A stretch of DNA of 14,524 bases from Eubacteriales Family XIII. Incertae Sedis bacterium (GTDB lineage: Bacteria; Bacillota; Clostridia; Peptostreptococcales; Anaerovoracaceae): the NCBI GenBank assembly GCA_031290715.1, contig JAITNA010000107.1:1-14524 (forward strand). Direction: 5' to 3'. Of the stretch, positions 6,810-13,269 are shown in pieces (position 1 is the stretch's first letter; the number at the start of each line of letters is the position of its first letter). Made by a program: the position numbers and the translations under genes. The notes below the pieces were generated by a model. The model was not told the origin of the DNA, did not search any database, and saw nothing but the letters and a program-made list of their open reading frames with translations.

Positions 6810-9517
6810 TCGACGAGTTCCTGCACATTGATGATCAGGCTGATGCTGCCGTTTCCCATGATCGTGCAGCCGGATATGCCGGAGGTCTTGATGTTGAACC
6901 GCTTCAGAAACCGCGGCAGAGGCTTGACGACCACTTGGAATTTGCCGATGAGCTCGTCGGCCAGCATGCAAACGCTCTTGTCCCCCGCGTCCGCGAGAAC
7001 GAGAATCCCCGCTTCGAGGTCCTTGATCGCCTCCTGTTTGCCAAACACCTCATACAGACGGACGATCGGATAGGCCATGCCGCGCAGCATAATCATCTCG
7101 TTGCCGAGCGGGTCCGTGATGAGCTGCCCCGCGCTCGCCTTGAACGACTCCTTGATGTTGTTGATCGGGATCGAATAAATATCGTTCCCGACGCTGATCT
7201 CCATGCAGGAAATGATGGCGAGCGTGAGCGGAATCTTGAGAATAATGTGCGTCCCCTGCCCGAGTTTGCTTTCAATAATAACAGTCCCGCCGATCTTTTC
7301 GATATTGCTTTTCACAACGTCCATGCCGACGCCCCTGCCCGAGTACTCCGTCACATTTTCCTTCGTTGAGAACCCCGGTGCCATCAGCAAATTGTAGATT
7401 TCCTTGTCCGAATATTCGCTCTCGGGTTTGCGCAGCAGCCCTTTTGCGCGGGCCTTGTCGAGGATGACATTCTTGTCGAGGCCTTTCCCGTCGTCGCTGA
7501 CGGAAATAATGACATCCCCGCCGCTGTTTTGCGCGGAGAGTACGATATGCCCGACAGGATTCTTGCCCGCTTCGCCCCGCTCGGCCGAAAGCTCAATGGC
7601 ATGATCCATCGCGTTGCGCACCAGATGCATAATGGGGTCCGTGAGCGCGTCGAGAATCGTCTTGTCAACCTCGGTGGTTTCGCCGACGAGGACGAGCTCC
7701 GCTTCCTTGCCAAGGCTCTTGCTCATGTCCCGGACGATACGGCGCATCCGCTGAAAGACCATCGAAACGGGCAGCATGCGGATGGACATGACCGTGTCCT
7801 GAAGCTCGTTCGTCAATTTGTCGAGCTGCTTGGCCGCCTTGCGGAAACCCGAGAGTTCAAGCCCGTCGAGATCGGGGTTTTCCGTTACGGTGGATTCATT
7901 GATCACAATCTCCCCGACGAGGTCGAGCAGGGCGTCGAGTTTTTTCAGATCGACGCTGATGAAACTCTGCTTGGACGCGAGGTCTGTAAGCCCCGGCGCC
8001 GCGGTGTCCCCGGGACCGGGCTTCGTCTGCGCCGCGGGCTTCTGTATGGGTGCCGATGGTACGGGCTGCGGCAGTGTAGGCTGCGTCGGCGCGGCTTGCG
8101 GCGCGGCTTGCGGCGCGGGCGCGGCGGAAACCGCGGGCGGCGGTGCGCTGACAGCCGGGGCGGCGACAAAAACGGGCCGCGGCGCCTGTGCCGGGGTCGG
8201 CGCGCTGATTGCGGCGGCGGGCGCGGATGTCTGTATGCGCGGTGCTCCCGGCGGCTGCGACTGTTGCGGCGGCACAATCACCGCGGGCGTCCGCGGCGCC
8301 CCCGGAATCTGCGGCGCTTGCGGCGGAGGAAGCGTCTGTTCCGGAGCCGGCGTCTGCGCGATCGGCTGCGGGCGCGGTTCGGGCTTTGCCGGCTCCGCGG
8401 CAGGAAAATCTCCATCTCCCGCGTCGTCGGGCAGTTTCCGCACAAAGGAAACCGTTTCGACAGACAGCGTACCTTTTGCGAGCGTTTCAATCTGTTCGCG
8501 GAAGAGCGTGGTGGTGAAGCCGATATACAGCCCGCGCTCGATGATTTGGTTGGCGGCGTCGGGATTGCTTTCCAAATTTCCGGGGATGGTGCGTCCGACC
8601 GTGCCTTTTTCGCTCAGTTTGTTGACGAGCATAAAGGCGCGGATGTTCTCCATTTTGGAGCCTTCATTAAAATGAATATGCAAAAAATATGTCGTGGGTT
8701 CGGCGAGTGTGCCGGCGCCCGGAGCCATGACCCGGGACGCGACCTTGCCGATATCCGCTTTGAGTTCGTTTGCGTGGCTTCCGACCGCCGCGGCTGCCGC
8801 GCCACTTTGCCCCGGCGCGATGCCGAGAATACGGCCGCCCTCGGGCGCCACCGGCATGTCCGCAGGATCAAAGGCCGATTCCGGCTCCGGCTCTTGCTCG
8901 GAAGCCGCGGACGCTTCCGGCTCAGGTTTCGGCTCCGGCGGTTCCGGGGCGGGGGCGTCCGGCTGCGGCGCGGGAGCTGCGGGCTTTTGCGCCGCGGGCT
9001 CCGGCTGTGAAAGGCCGACAGGCTCCGGCTGCCTTGGCGGGGCCGGCGGGGGCGCGGGCACACCGCCGAGCATACGGCCGAGATCCGGGGCCGCCGTTTC
9101 TTTCTTTTCCCCGCGCATATTTTCGGTCAGATTCAGCACGACGTCGGTCAGGGCGGCGACCTCCGTTTCGAGCGCCGTCCCCTCCTGAATCTTGGACACC
9201 TCGGTTTTCAAGAAATCTGAAACAGCGAGCACAATGTCGAAAAGGTCGTCAAAGTACGCGTCATTGAGCCCGGATTCCCGAATGACGGCAAAAAGATCCT
9301 CCGTCTTGTGGGACACCTCCGAGATGCCCGTATAGGCCATCATAGCGGAGCTTCCCTTGATCGTATGCATGATACGGAAGATTTCGTTGACGTTTTCCTG
9401 CGTGAGATCGCGTTCGGATTCCGCTTTCAAAAGGATGTCGTCAAGGGAGTCCAGCAATGAAGTGGATTCGTACAGATACAGTTCGAGCAGCGAGTCGTTA
9501 TTGAATTCGTCCGACAT
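6806..9517 (-). CDS. cheA: CheA, chemotaxis sensor histidine kinase
   Basis: Central kinase of the chemoreceptor array; it autophosphorylates and passes phosphate to CheY and CheB. Domains: P1 Hpt (about 1-105) with the phospho-accepting His51 in IMHTIKGSSAMM; a Pro/Ala/Glu linker (about 145-270); P2-like CheY/CheB docking domain (275-365, TYFLHIHFNEGSKMENIRAFML); a second Pro/Ala linker (about 370-512); P3 dimerisation (about 513-580); P4 ATPase with N box HLVRNAMDHAIE (631-642), G1 DDGKGLD (675-681) and the segment GFSTKENVTEYSGRGVGMDVV (715-735); and P5 CheW-like (about 766-903). At 903 residues it is some 200 longer than common CheA proteins, nearly all of it in the linkers. ATG 9517 has AGAGGGG (9537-9531) 13 bases upstream. 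First gene of the leftward cheA-cheR operon. Confidence 0.97.
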   Translation of the reverse strand: MSDEFNNDSLLELYLYESTSLLDSLDDILLKAESERDLTQENVNEIFRIMHTIKGSSAMMAYTGISEVSHKTEDLFAVIRESGLNDAYFDDLFDIVLAVSDFLKTEVSKIQEGTALETEVAALTDVVLNLTENMRGEKKETAAPDLGRMLGGVPAPPPAPPRQPEPVGLSQPEPAAQKPAAPAPQPDAPAPEPPEPKPEPEASAASEQEPEPESAFDPADMPVAPEGGRILGIAPGQSGAAAAAVGSHANELKADIGKVASRVMAPGAGTLAEPTTYFLHIHFNEGSKMENIRAFMLVNKLSEKGTVGRTIPGNLESNPDAANQIIERGLYIGFTTTLFREQIETLAKGTLSVETVSFVRKLPDDAGDGDFPAAEPAKPEPRPQPIAQTPAPEQTLPPPQAPQIPGAPRTPAVIVPPQQSQPPGAPRIQTSAPAAAISAPTPAQAPRPVFVAAPAVSAPPPAVSAAPAPQAAPQAAPTQPTLPQPVPSAPIQKPAAQTKPGPGDTAAPGLTDLASKQSFISVDLKKLDALLDLVGEIVINESTVTENPDLDGLELSGFRKAAKQLDKLTNELQDTVMSIRMLPVSMVFQRMRRIVRDMSKSLGKEAELVLVGETTEVDKTILDALTDPIMHLVRNAMDHAIELSAERGEAGKNPVGHIVLSAQNSGGDVIISVSDDGKGLDKNVILDKARAKGLLRKPESEYSDKEIYNLLMAPGFSTKENVTEYSGRGVGMDVVKSNIEKIGGTVIIESKLGQGTHIILKIPLTLAIISCMEISVGNDIYSIPINNIKESFKASAGQLITDPLGNEMIMLRGMAYPIVRLYEVFGKQEAIKDLEAGILVLADAGDKSVCMLADELIGKFQVVVKPLPRFLKRFNIKTSGISGCTIMGNGSISLIINVQELVE

Positions 9518-9580
9518 AATGGAATGAAATCCCCTCTGCGTACTACTAAGCCGTTAACATAAATAACCCTAATAGCTATC

Positions 9581-9609
9581 ATTATAATCACAAAACGGCA
9601 TTTTGTAAA
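9581..9609 (-). promoter_or_regulatory. SigA-type promoter of cheA-cheR
   Basis: Read on the minus strand: TTTACA (9609-9604), 17-base spacer, TATAAT (9586-9581). Transcription should start near 9574, about 57 bases before the cheA ATG. The -35 overlaps a perfect inverted repeat at 9598-9613. Confidence 0.7.
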
Positions 9610-9613
9610 ATGC
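9598..9613. repeat. Inverted repeat over the cheA -35, possible operator
   Basis: GCATTTT, two-base centre GT, AAAATGC: perfect 7-bp arms. It covers the cheA -35 element, so a protein bound here would be placed to block that promoter. No regulator is identified. Confidence 0.5.
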
Positions 9614-9625
9614 TTTCGGTATTGC

Positions 9626-9648
9626 GAAATAGTAGCTGAAATAGTTGC
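9626..9648. repeat. Tandem 11-bp direct repeat between the divergent che promoters
   Basis: GAAATAGTAGC (9626-9636) and GAAATAGTTGC (9638-9648) differ at one base and repeat with a 12-base step. They lie immediately upstream of the cheY -35 (9651) and about 17 bases from the cheA -35, a location suited to a regulator of one or both operons. Confidence 0.5.
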
Positions 9649-9650
9649 CA

Positions 9651-9679
9651 TTGCACAAACGTTTTCCGCGGGGTATAAT
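9651..9679 (+). promoter_or_regulatory. SigA-type promoter of the cheY-cheB operon
   Basis: TTGCAC (9651-9656), 17-base spacer, TATAAT (9674-9679). The predicted start is near 9686, just ahead of the ribosome site of the 8-codon leader ORF. No SigD-like (TAAA / GCCGATAT) promoter of good quality was seen in the intergenic region. Confidence 0.75.
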
Positions 9680-9716
9680 TACTTAATTATTTATGTTTTA
9701 AATAGGAGCTGTACAA

Positions 9717-9743
9717 ATGGCGCATGGTGTAGGGAGATTTTGA
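9717..9743 (+). CDS. Possible 8-codon leader peptide ahead of cheY
   Basis: ATG 9717 opens the frame MAHGVGRF and stops at TGA 9741-9743, one base before the cheY ATG at 9745. It has its own ribosome site, AGGAG (9704-9708), 8 bases upstream; the cheY site GGGAG (9732-9736) lies inside it. The first start codon of the transcript is thus that of the leader, and ribosomes ending there would be placed on the cheY start. It may be a real coupled leader or an unused ATG between two good ribosome sites. Confidence 0.35.
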   Translation: MAHGVGRF

Positions 9744-9744
9744 G

Positions 9745-10104
9745 ATGCCAAGAATTATGATAGTCGACGACGCTGCTTTCATGCGGATGATGATCAAGGA
9801 GAATCTGAAGAAAGAGGGCTATTCCGATTTTGTCGAGGCAGGCAACGGCGAGGAAGCCGTGACGCTCTATACGGAAACGGCGCCGGATTTGATACTGCTC
9901 GATATTACAATGCCTGTGAAAGACGGCTTGACGGCCTTGCAGGAGATCAGGGAGGCCAACCCGGACGCAAAGGTCGTGATGTGCTCCGCGATGGGCCAGG
10001 AAAACATGGTGATCGAAGCGGTGAAGCTGGGGGCGCTCGATTTCATCGTCAAACCGTTCAAGCCCGAACGCTTGCTTCAAACCGTGAAAAACGTACTCGA
10101 CTGA
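9745..10104 (+). CDS. cheY: CheY, chemotaxis response regulator
   Basis: Single-domain receiver of 119 residues that takes phosphate from CheA and acts on the flagellar switch. The acid pocket Asp8/Asp9 (IMIVDDAAFMR), phospho-acceptor Asp53 (LILLDITMPVKDG), the switch Ser81 (MCSAMGQ) and Lys103 (FIVKPFKPERL) are all present; no output domain follows. ATG 9745 has GGGAG (9732-9736) 8 bases upstream. It leads the rightward operon, and the next gene (ComFB-like) begins 19 bases after its stop with a perfect AGGAGG site. The pairing with CheC and CheD is that of the Bacillus/Thermotoga type of chemotaxis pathway, in which CheY-P also controls CheC-CheD exchange. Confidence 0.96.
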   Translation: MPRIMIVDDAAFMRMMIKENLKKEGYSDFVEAGNGEEAVTLYTETAPDLILLDITMPVKDGLTALQEIREANPDAKVVMCSAMGQENMVIEAVKLGALDFIVKPFKPERLLQTVKNVLD

Positions 10105-10123
10105 GAAAACAGGAGGTCAGATC

Positions 10124-10426
10124 ATGGTCGAAGGAAAAGAAAAACCGGTCAATCTCGTCAAGCTGATTGCCGAAGATATGCTTCCTTCCGTAATGAGAAA
10201 GATGGATATTGCCGATACGGCGGAAAACAAGGAGGACATCCTTGCGCTGGCGCTCAATTCGCTTCCGACGAAGTATGTTACCTCGGGCGGCGGCAAGCTT
10301 TACGCGCAGTTGATCGAAAATTACAAGACACAGTATGAAACAGATGTGATCGCCGGTCTGACAAAGGCGGGCATGAAGGTCAAGAGCAAGCCGCGCGGCA
10401 CGACCGGACCGGAGGGGAAGCAGTGA
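10124..10426 (+). CDS. ComFB-like protein in the chemotaxis operon
   Basis: A 100-residue soluble, mainly helical protein resembling the late competence protein ComFB (PF10719). The recognisable core is ALALNSLPTKYVT (about 41-53), followed by a helix (YAQLIENYKTQYETDVIAGLTKAGMKV, about 60-86) and a basic, probably disordered tail (KSKPRGTTGPEGKQ). The N-terminus (VNLVKLIAEDMLPSVMRKM) matches the first helix of the family. It has no cysteine, unlike Bacillus ComFB, which is described as zinc-binding. Some ComFB-family proteins have been reported to bind cyclic-di-GMP; whether this one does cannot be read from the sequence. ATG 10124 has AGGAGG (10111-10116) 7 bases upstream; its stop overlaps the cheC start (GTGA). 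The location between cheY and cheC points to a role in chemotaxis signalling. Confidence 0.75.
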   Translation: MVEGKEKPVNLVKLIAEDMLPSVMRKMDIADTAENKEDILALALNSLPTKYVTSGGGKLYAQLIENYKTQYETDVIAGLTKAGMKVKSKPRGTTGPEGKQ

Positions 10427-11037
10427 TCAATTCTTACGGCGAACTGAGCGATACACATATTGACGTATTGCGCGAGATCGGCAACATCGGCGCCGGCAAC
10501 GCGGCCACCTCGTTGTCCGTGCTGCTTGACGAGAGCGTCAACATCAGTATCCCCCGCGTCGTGATCGAGGACTACAACGGCGTGGTTCAGACGATCGGCG
10601 CGACCGAGGAGCTCGCCATCGCCATTCTCATCAATTTCTCGGGGGATGTGCGGGGCATGGTGCTCTTCCTGCTCGCGTTCGACGACGCGAAAGAGATCGC
10701 GCAAATGCTTGTGGGCGTGGAAGAGGGGGACGATATCGGGCTTTCCGAAATGAAGATTTCCGCCATCAAGGAGATCGGTAACATTCTCGGATCGGCTTAT
10801 CTCGGCTCCATCGGTACGCTGACGGGGCTGACGTTCGATATCTCGGTCCCCTACGCGGCCATTGATATGGTAGGCGCACTGATGTCCGCCCCGATGGTGG
10901 AATTCAGCGTTGATAATACGAAGATTCTGTTTATTGAAGAATCGTTCAGCATGGAAACAAAGAGCTTGCGCAGTCATGTGATCCTCTTTGCGGACATTCC
11001 TTCGCTGAACAAGATTATGGAGAAATTGGGGCTTTGA
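10423..11037 (+). CDS. cheC: CheC, CheY-P phosphatase
   Basis: Dephosphorylates CheY-P and binds CheD, linking the two adaptation arms. 204 residues with two internal pseudo-repeats, each carrying the family active site E-x2-N-x22-P: Glu18-Asn21-Pro44 (DVLREIGNIGAGNAATSL) and Glu117-Asn120-Pro143 (SAIKEIGNILGSAYL). Both are complete with exact spacing, so the protein should be an active two-site CheC rather than CheX (single site, different fold arrangement) or a degenerate FliY domain. Start is GTG 10423, overlapping the stop of the ComFB-like gene by four bases, with GGAGGGG (10411-10417) upstream. Its own stop at 11035-11037 abuts cheD. Confidence 0.95.
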   Translation: MINSYGELSDTHIDVLREIGNIGAGNAATSLSVLLDESVNISIPRVVIEDYNGVVQTIGATEELAIAILINFSGDVRGMVLFLLAFDDAKEIAQMLVGVEEGDDIGLSEMKISAIKEIGNILGSAYLGSIGTLTGLTFDISVPYAAIDMVGALMSAPMVEFSVDNTKILFIEESFSMETKSLRSHVILFADIPSLNKIMEKLGL

Positions 11038-11039
11038 AT

Positions 11040-11531
11040 ATGGACGGCACGATCCCGGTCGGTATTTCCGATTATAAAACGTCCCGCTCGCCGGATACCC
11101 TTGTGACGTATGCGCTGGGTTCCTGCGTCGGGATTTCGCTCTACGACCCGCGTACAAAGATCGGCGGGCTTTCCCATATCATGCTGCCGAGCAGCTTGAT
11201 GAGAAACGGCAAACCGATCGATGACCGGATGAAATACGCGGATACGGCGATTGAGGACATGTTTCGGGAGATGCTCCTGCTCGGTGCCCGGCGCGACACC
11301 ATCATGGCGAAGATCGCCGGCGGGGCTAACATGTTCCATTTCACGGAAAATTCCCTCGTGGATACGATCGGGGACCGCAACATCGACGCGGTACACGCGG
11401 AGCTGTCACGGCTGTGTATCCCCCTCGTCGGGGAGGATGTCGGGGAGAATTACGGGCGCACGGTGTATTTCAATCTGGGCGACGGGAAGCTCAAGGTGCA
11501 GTCGATCGGCAAAAATATGAACGAACTGTAA
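11040..11531 (+). CDS. cheD: CheD, chemoreceptor glutamine deamidase
   Basis: Converts specific receptor glutamines to glutamates and is a partner of CheC. 163 residues. The catalytic set is visible as Thr23, Cys29 and His46 in LVTYALGSCVGISLYD and IGGLSHIMLP, with the same relative spacing as the Thr21/Cys27/His44 set recalled for Thermotoga CheD. The downstream conserved stretch AKIAGGANMFHF is present, as is the C-terminal DVGENYGRTVYFNLGDGKLKV. ATG 11040 was chosen; TTG 11034, overlapping the cheC stop as TTGA, would add two residues and fits the style of the other starts here (GGAG at 11019-11022 is 11 bases before it, GGGG at 11028-11031 is 8 bases before the ATG). Either start keeps the whole domain. 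Confidence 0.95.
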   Translation: MDGTIPVGISDYKTSRSPDTLVTYALGSCVGISLYDPRTKIGGLSHIMLPSSLMRNGKPIDDRMKYADTAIEDMFREMLLLGARRDTIMAKIAGGANMFHFTENSLVDTIGDRNIDAVHAELSRLCIPLVGEDVGENYGRTVYFNLGDGKLKVQSIGKNMNEL

Positions 11532-11550
11532 GGAAATAAAAGCGGACAAA

Positions 11551-11640
11551 ATGCAAATTAAGAAAGCAAATAAGAAAATAAACAAACAAAGCAAACAAAT
11601 TATTCAGCCGCGATACAGCAATAACGGAGGAGCGCTATGA
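11551..11640 (+). CDS. Possible 29-residue basic peptide ORF coupled to cheW
   Basis: ATG 11551 opens a frame starting MQIKKANKKINKQSKQII and ending ...SNNGGAL, whose TGA (11638-11640) overlaps the cheW ATG (11637-11639) as ATGA. It fills most of the 105-base cheD-cheW gap. Upstream is only a weak site (GCGGA at 11542-11546), with AAGGAAA further away. The stretch is very A-rich, so the lysine/asparagine/glutamine content could simply reflect base composition. No known family is recognised. Confidence 0.25.
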   Translation: MQIKKANKKINKQSKQIIQPRYSNNGGAL

Positions 11641-12146
11641 CGACGTTTTTGGACGAGGAAGAGTACGAAGAGGAAGATACCCAACGCGGGCGGTACTTGA
11701 CATTCACATTAGAGGATAATGTCTATGGATTGCCCATCCGTTTTGTGACGGAGATCATCGGCATCCAGACGGCGACGCGCGTACCGGAAACGCCGGATTA
11801 TGTAAAGGGCATTATCAACTTGAGGGGCCGGATCATCCCCTTGGTCGATGTCCGGCTCAAGTTCGGAAAGGAAGAGATTCCATACAACGAGCGTACGTGT
11901 ATCATCGTGATCGACGTCAATTCCGTGCCTGTCGGGCTCATCGTGGATAAGGTCGACGATGTGCTGACGATCGAGGACGAACAGATCGCCTTGCCGCCGG
12001 AGGGGGGGAAGGTTGGTTTTGAGAACCGGTATATCGAAGGCATTGGTAAGATCGGGGATACGGTTCAGCTTCTGTTGGACGCGGAAAAACTGCTTCGCAC
12101 CGAAGAGATGCAGCTCATCGAAAGTATTGCATCCTCTGAAAATTGA
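11637..12146 (+). CDS. cheW: CheW, receptor-kinase coupling protein
   Basis: Links CheA (through its P5 domain) to chemoreceptors in the array. 169 residues; an acidic N-terminal extension (residues 5-15, LDEEEYEEEDT) precedes the SH3-like CheW domain, recognised by YLTFTLEDNVYGLPIRFVTEIIG, RVPETPDYVKGIINLRGRIIPLVDVRLKFG and VGLIVDKVDDVLTIEDEQI. The NLRG and DVR motifs are intact. Unlike CheV it lacks a receiver domain. ATG 11637 has GGAGG (11626-11630) 6 bases upstream. Its stop TGA overlaps the TTG start of cheB. Confidence 0.96.
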   Translation: MTTFLDEEEYEEEDTQRGRYLTFTLEDNVYGLPIRFVTEIIGIQTATRVPETPDYVKGIINLRGRIIPLVDVRLKFGKEEIPYNERTCIIVIDVNSVPVGLIVDKVDDVLTIEDEQIALPPEGGKVGFENRYIEGIGKIGDTVQLLLDAEKLLRTEEMQLIESIASSEN

Positions 12147-13168
12147 CCAAAGTTAAAGTTATGGTGGTAGACGATTCCCTGCTGTTTCGGGAAATCGTCA
12201 TCAAGGGCTTTGAAAACGACGACCGGATCGAGGTCGTCGGTTTTGCCGCCGACCCGTTTGAAGCCAAGGACAAGATTCCGCGCTTAGAGCCGGACGTCAT
12301 TACGCTTGATATCGAGATGCCAAAGATGGACGGCGTCAAATTCCTGCGCCATCTGATGCCGCAATACCCCTTGCCCGTAATCGTCGTTTCGACGCTCACG
12401 GCCAGTGTGTTCGAGGCGCTTGACGCGGGCGCGCTGGACTTCATCGCCAAGCCGGACAATCCCGGCGGGGATTTGGCGATGTTTTTCCGGGAACTGCGCG
12501 CCAAGATTCTGGCGGCGTCGCAGGCAAAATTCGCGTACCGCCGCAGGGAGAACGCGAGTATCGAATTGGCGGCGGAGGGCGTCAAGGGCCCCCTCGATCC
12601 GGGAAAGGTCGTTGCGATCGGCGCGTCAACGGGCGGTACGGACGCGATCGGCAGCATTCTTACCAAGTTTTCCGCGAAGATGCCGGGGATCGTGATCGTT
12701 CAGCATATGCCCGCGGGTTTTACCTCGCTGTACGCGCGGCGGCTTGACAGCATTACGAACCTTCAGGTGAAAGAAGCAGAGGACGGCGACGATATTCTGC
12801 CGGGGCGCGTGCTCATCGCGCCGGGCGATTTCCATATGATTGTCGTACCCAAGGGGACGGGCTATGCGGTCAAATGCGCGCAAGTGCCGAAGGTCAACGG
12901 GCATCGGCCGTCTGTCGATGTGCTTTTTGATTCCGTCGCGGAAACCGTCGGGGGCAAAGCGCTCGGCATCATTTTGACGGGAATGGGGACGGACGGGGCC
13001 GAGGGGCTCGGAAAAATCAGAAGCTACGGCGGCTATACGATCGGCCAGGACGAACGCAGTTCCGTGGTCTACGGCATGCCGATGGCCGCCTACATCTCCG
13101 GCGCGGTCATGGTGCAGCTGCCGCTGTACCGGATTCCCGACGAAATCCTTCGGAAACTGTCGGAGTAG
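12143..13168 (+). CDS. cheB: CheB, receptor methylesterase/deamidase with receiver domain
   Basis: Removes receptor methyl groups when phosphorylated by CheA, opposing CheR. 341 residues: receiver domain (1-~125) with Asp10/Asp11, phospho-acceptor Asp56 (ITLDIEMPKMDG) and Lys103 (FIAKPDNP); a linker (~126-153); and the esterase domain with Ser162 (AIGASTGGTDAI), His188 (VIVQHMPAGFTSLYA) and Asp284 (LTGMGTDGAEGL), the triad being offset by a constant two residues from E. coli Ser164/His190/Asp286. Start TTG 12143 forms a TTGA overlap with cheW; there is no clear Shine-Dalgarno site, so translation probably depends on coupling. The in-frame ATG at 12161 would remove part of the first beta strand. 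Last gene of the rightward operon; a possible terminator follows. Confidence 0.96.
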   Translation: MTKVKVMVVDDSLLFREIVIKGFENDDRIEVVGFAADPFEAKDKIPRLEPDVITLDIEMPKMDGVKFLRHLMPQYPLPVIVVSTLTASVFEALDAGALDFIAKPDNPGGDLAMFFRELRAKILAASQAKFAYRRRENASIELAAEGVKGPLDPGKVVAIGASTGGTDAIGSILTKFSAKMPGIVIVQHMPAGFTSLYARRLDSITNLQVKEAEDGDDILPGRVLIAPGDFHMIVVPKGTGYAVKCAQVPKVNGHRPSVDVLFDSVAETVGGKALGIILTGMGTDGAEGLGKIRSYGGYTIGQDERSSVVYGMPMAAYISGAVMVQLPLYRIPDEILRKLSE

Positions 13169-13211
13169 GGTTTAGCGGAAAGGTTCGGCGGAAAGCGGCG
13201 GGCAGGAAATA

Positions 13212-13232
13212 TATATTGTGCTTATATTGTGC
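13212..13232. repeat. Perfect 10-bp tandem direct repeat
   Basis: TATATTGTGC occurs at 13212-13221 and again at 13223-13232 with an 11-base step, close to one helical turn, upstream of the -35 of the AAA ATPase gene promoter. It may be a binding site for a regulator. Confidence 0.45.
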
Positions 13233-13269
13233 AAGTATTTATCCAAATGAATAAATACTTGCATTTTTT
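13230..13269 (+). terminator. Hairpin plus T-run after cheB, possible terminator
   Basis: Perfect 13-bp arms TGCAAGTATTTAT (13230-13242) and ATAAATACTTGCA (13251-13263) with an 8-base loop, followed directly by six Ts (13264-13269), 61 bases after the cheB stop. The stem is AT-rich for a terminator, and its right arm also forms the -35 of the next gene, so it may instead or also be an operator. Confidence 0.5.

Noticed and set aside
6810..6971. 54-codon N-terminal extension of CheR
   Set aside because: The residues are the cheA coding sequence read in another frame, and the ATGA overlap with AGGAA at the shorter start is convincing.
7529..9010. Long + strand open frame (493 codons) opposite cheA, with other long + strand frames there
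   Set aside because: It is rich in Arg, Gly and Cys as expected of the reverse complement of Pro/Ala-rich GC-rich codons, has no domain, and cheA on the other strand has every expected motif.
9606..9632. SigD-like flagellar promoter TAAA with a downstream GCGAAATA
   Set aside because: The -10 part matches the GCCGATAT-type consensus at only about half of the positions, while good SigA-type promoters exist on both strands.
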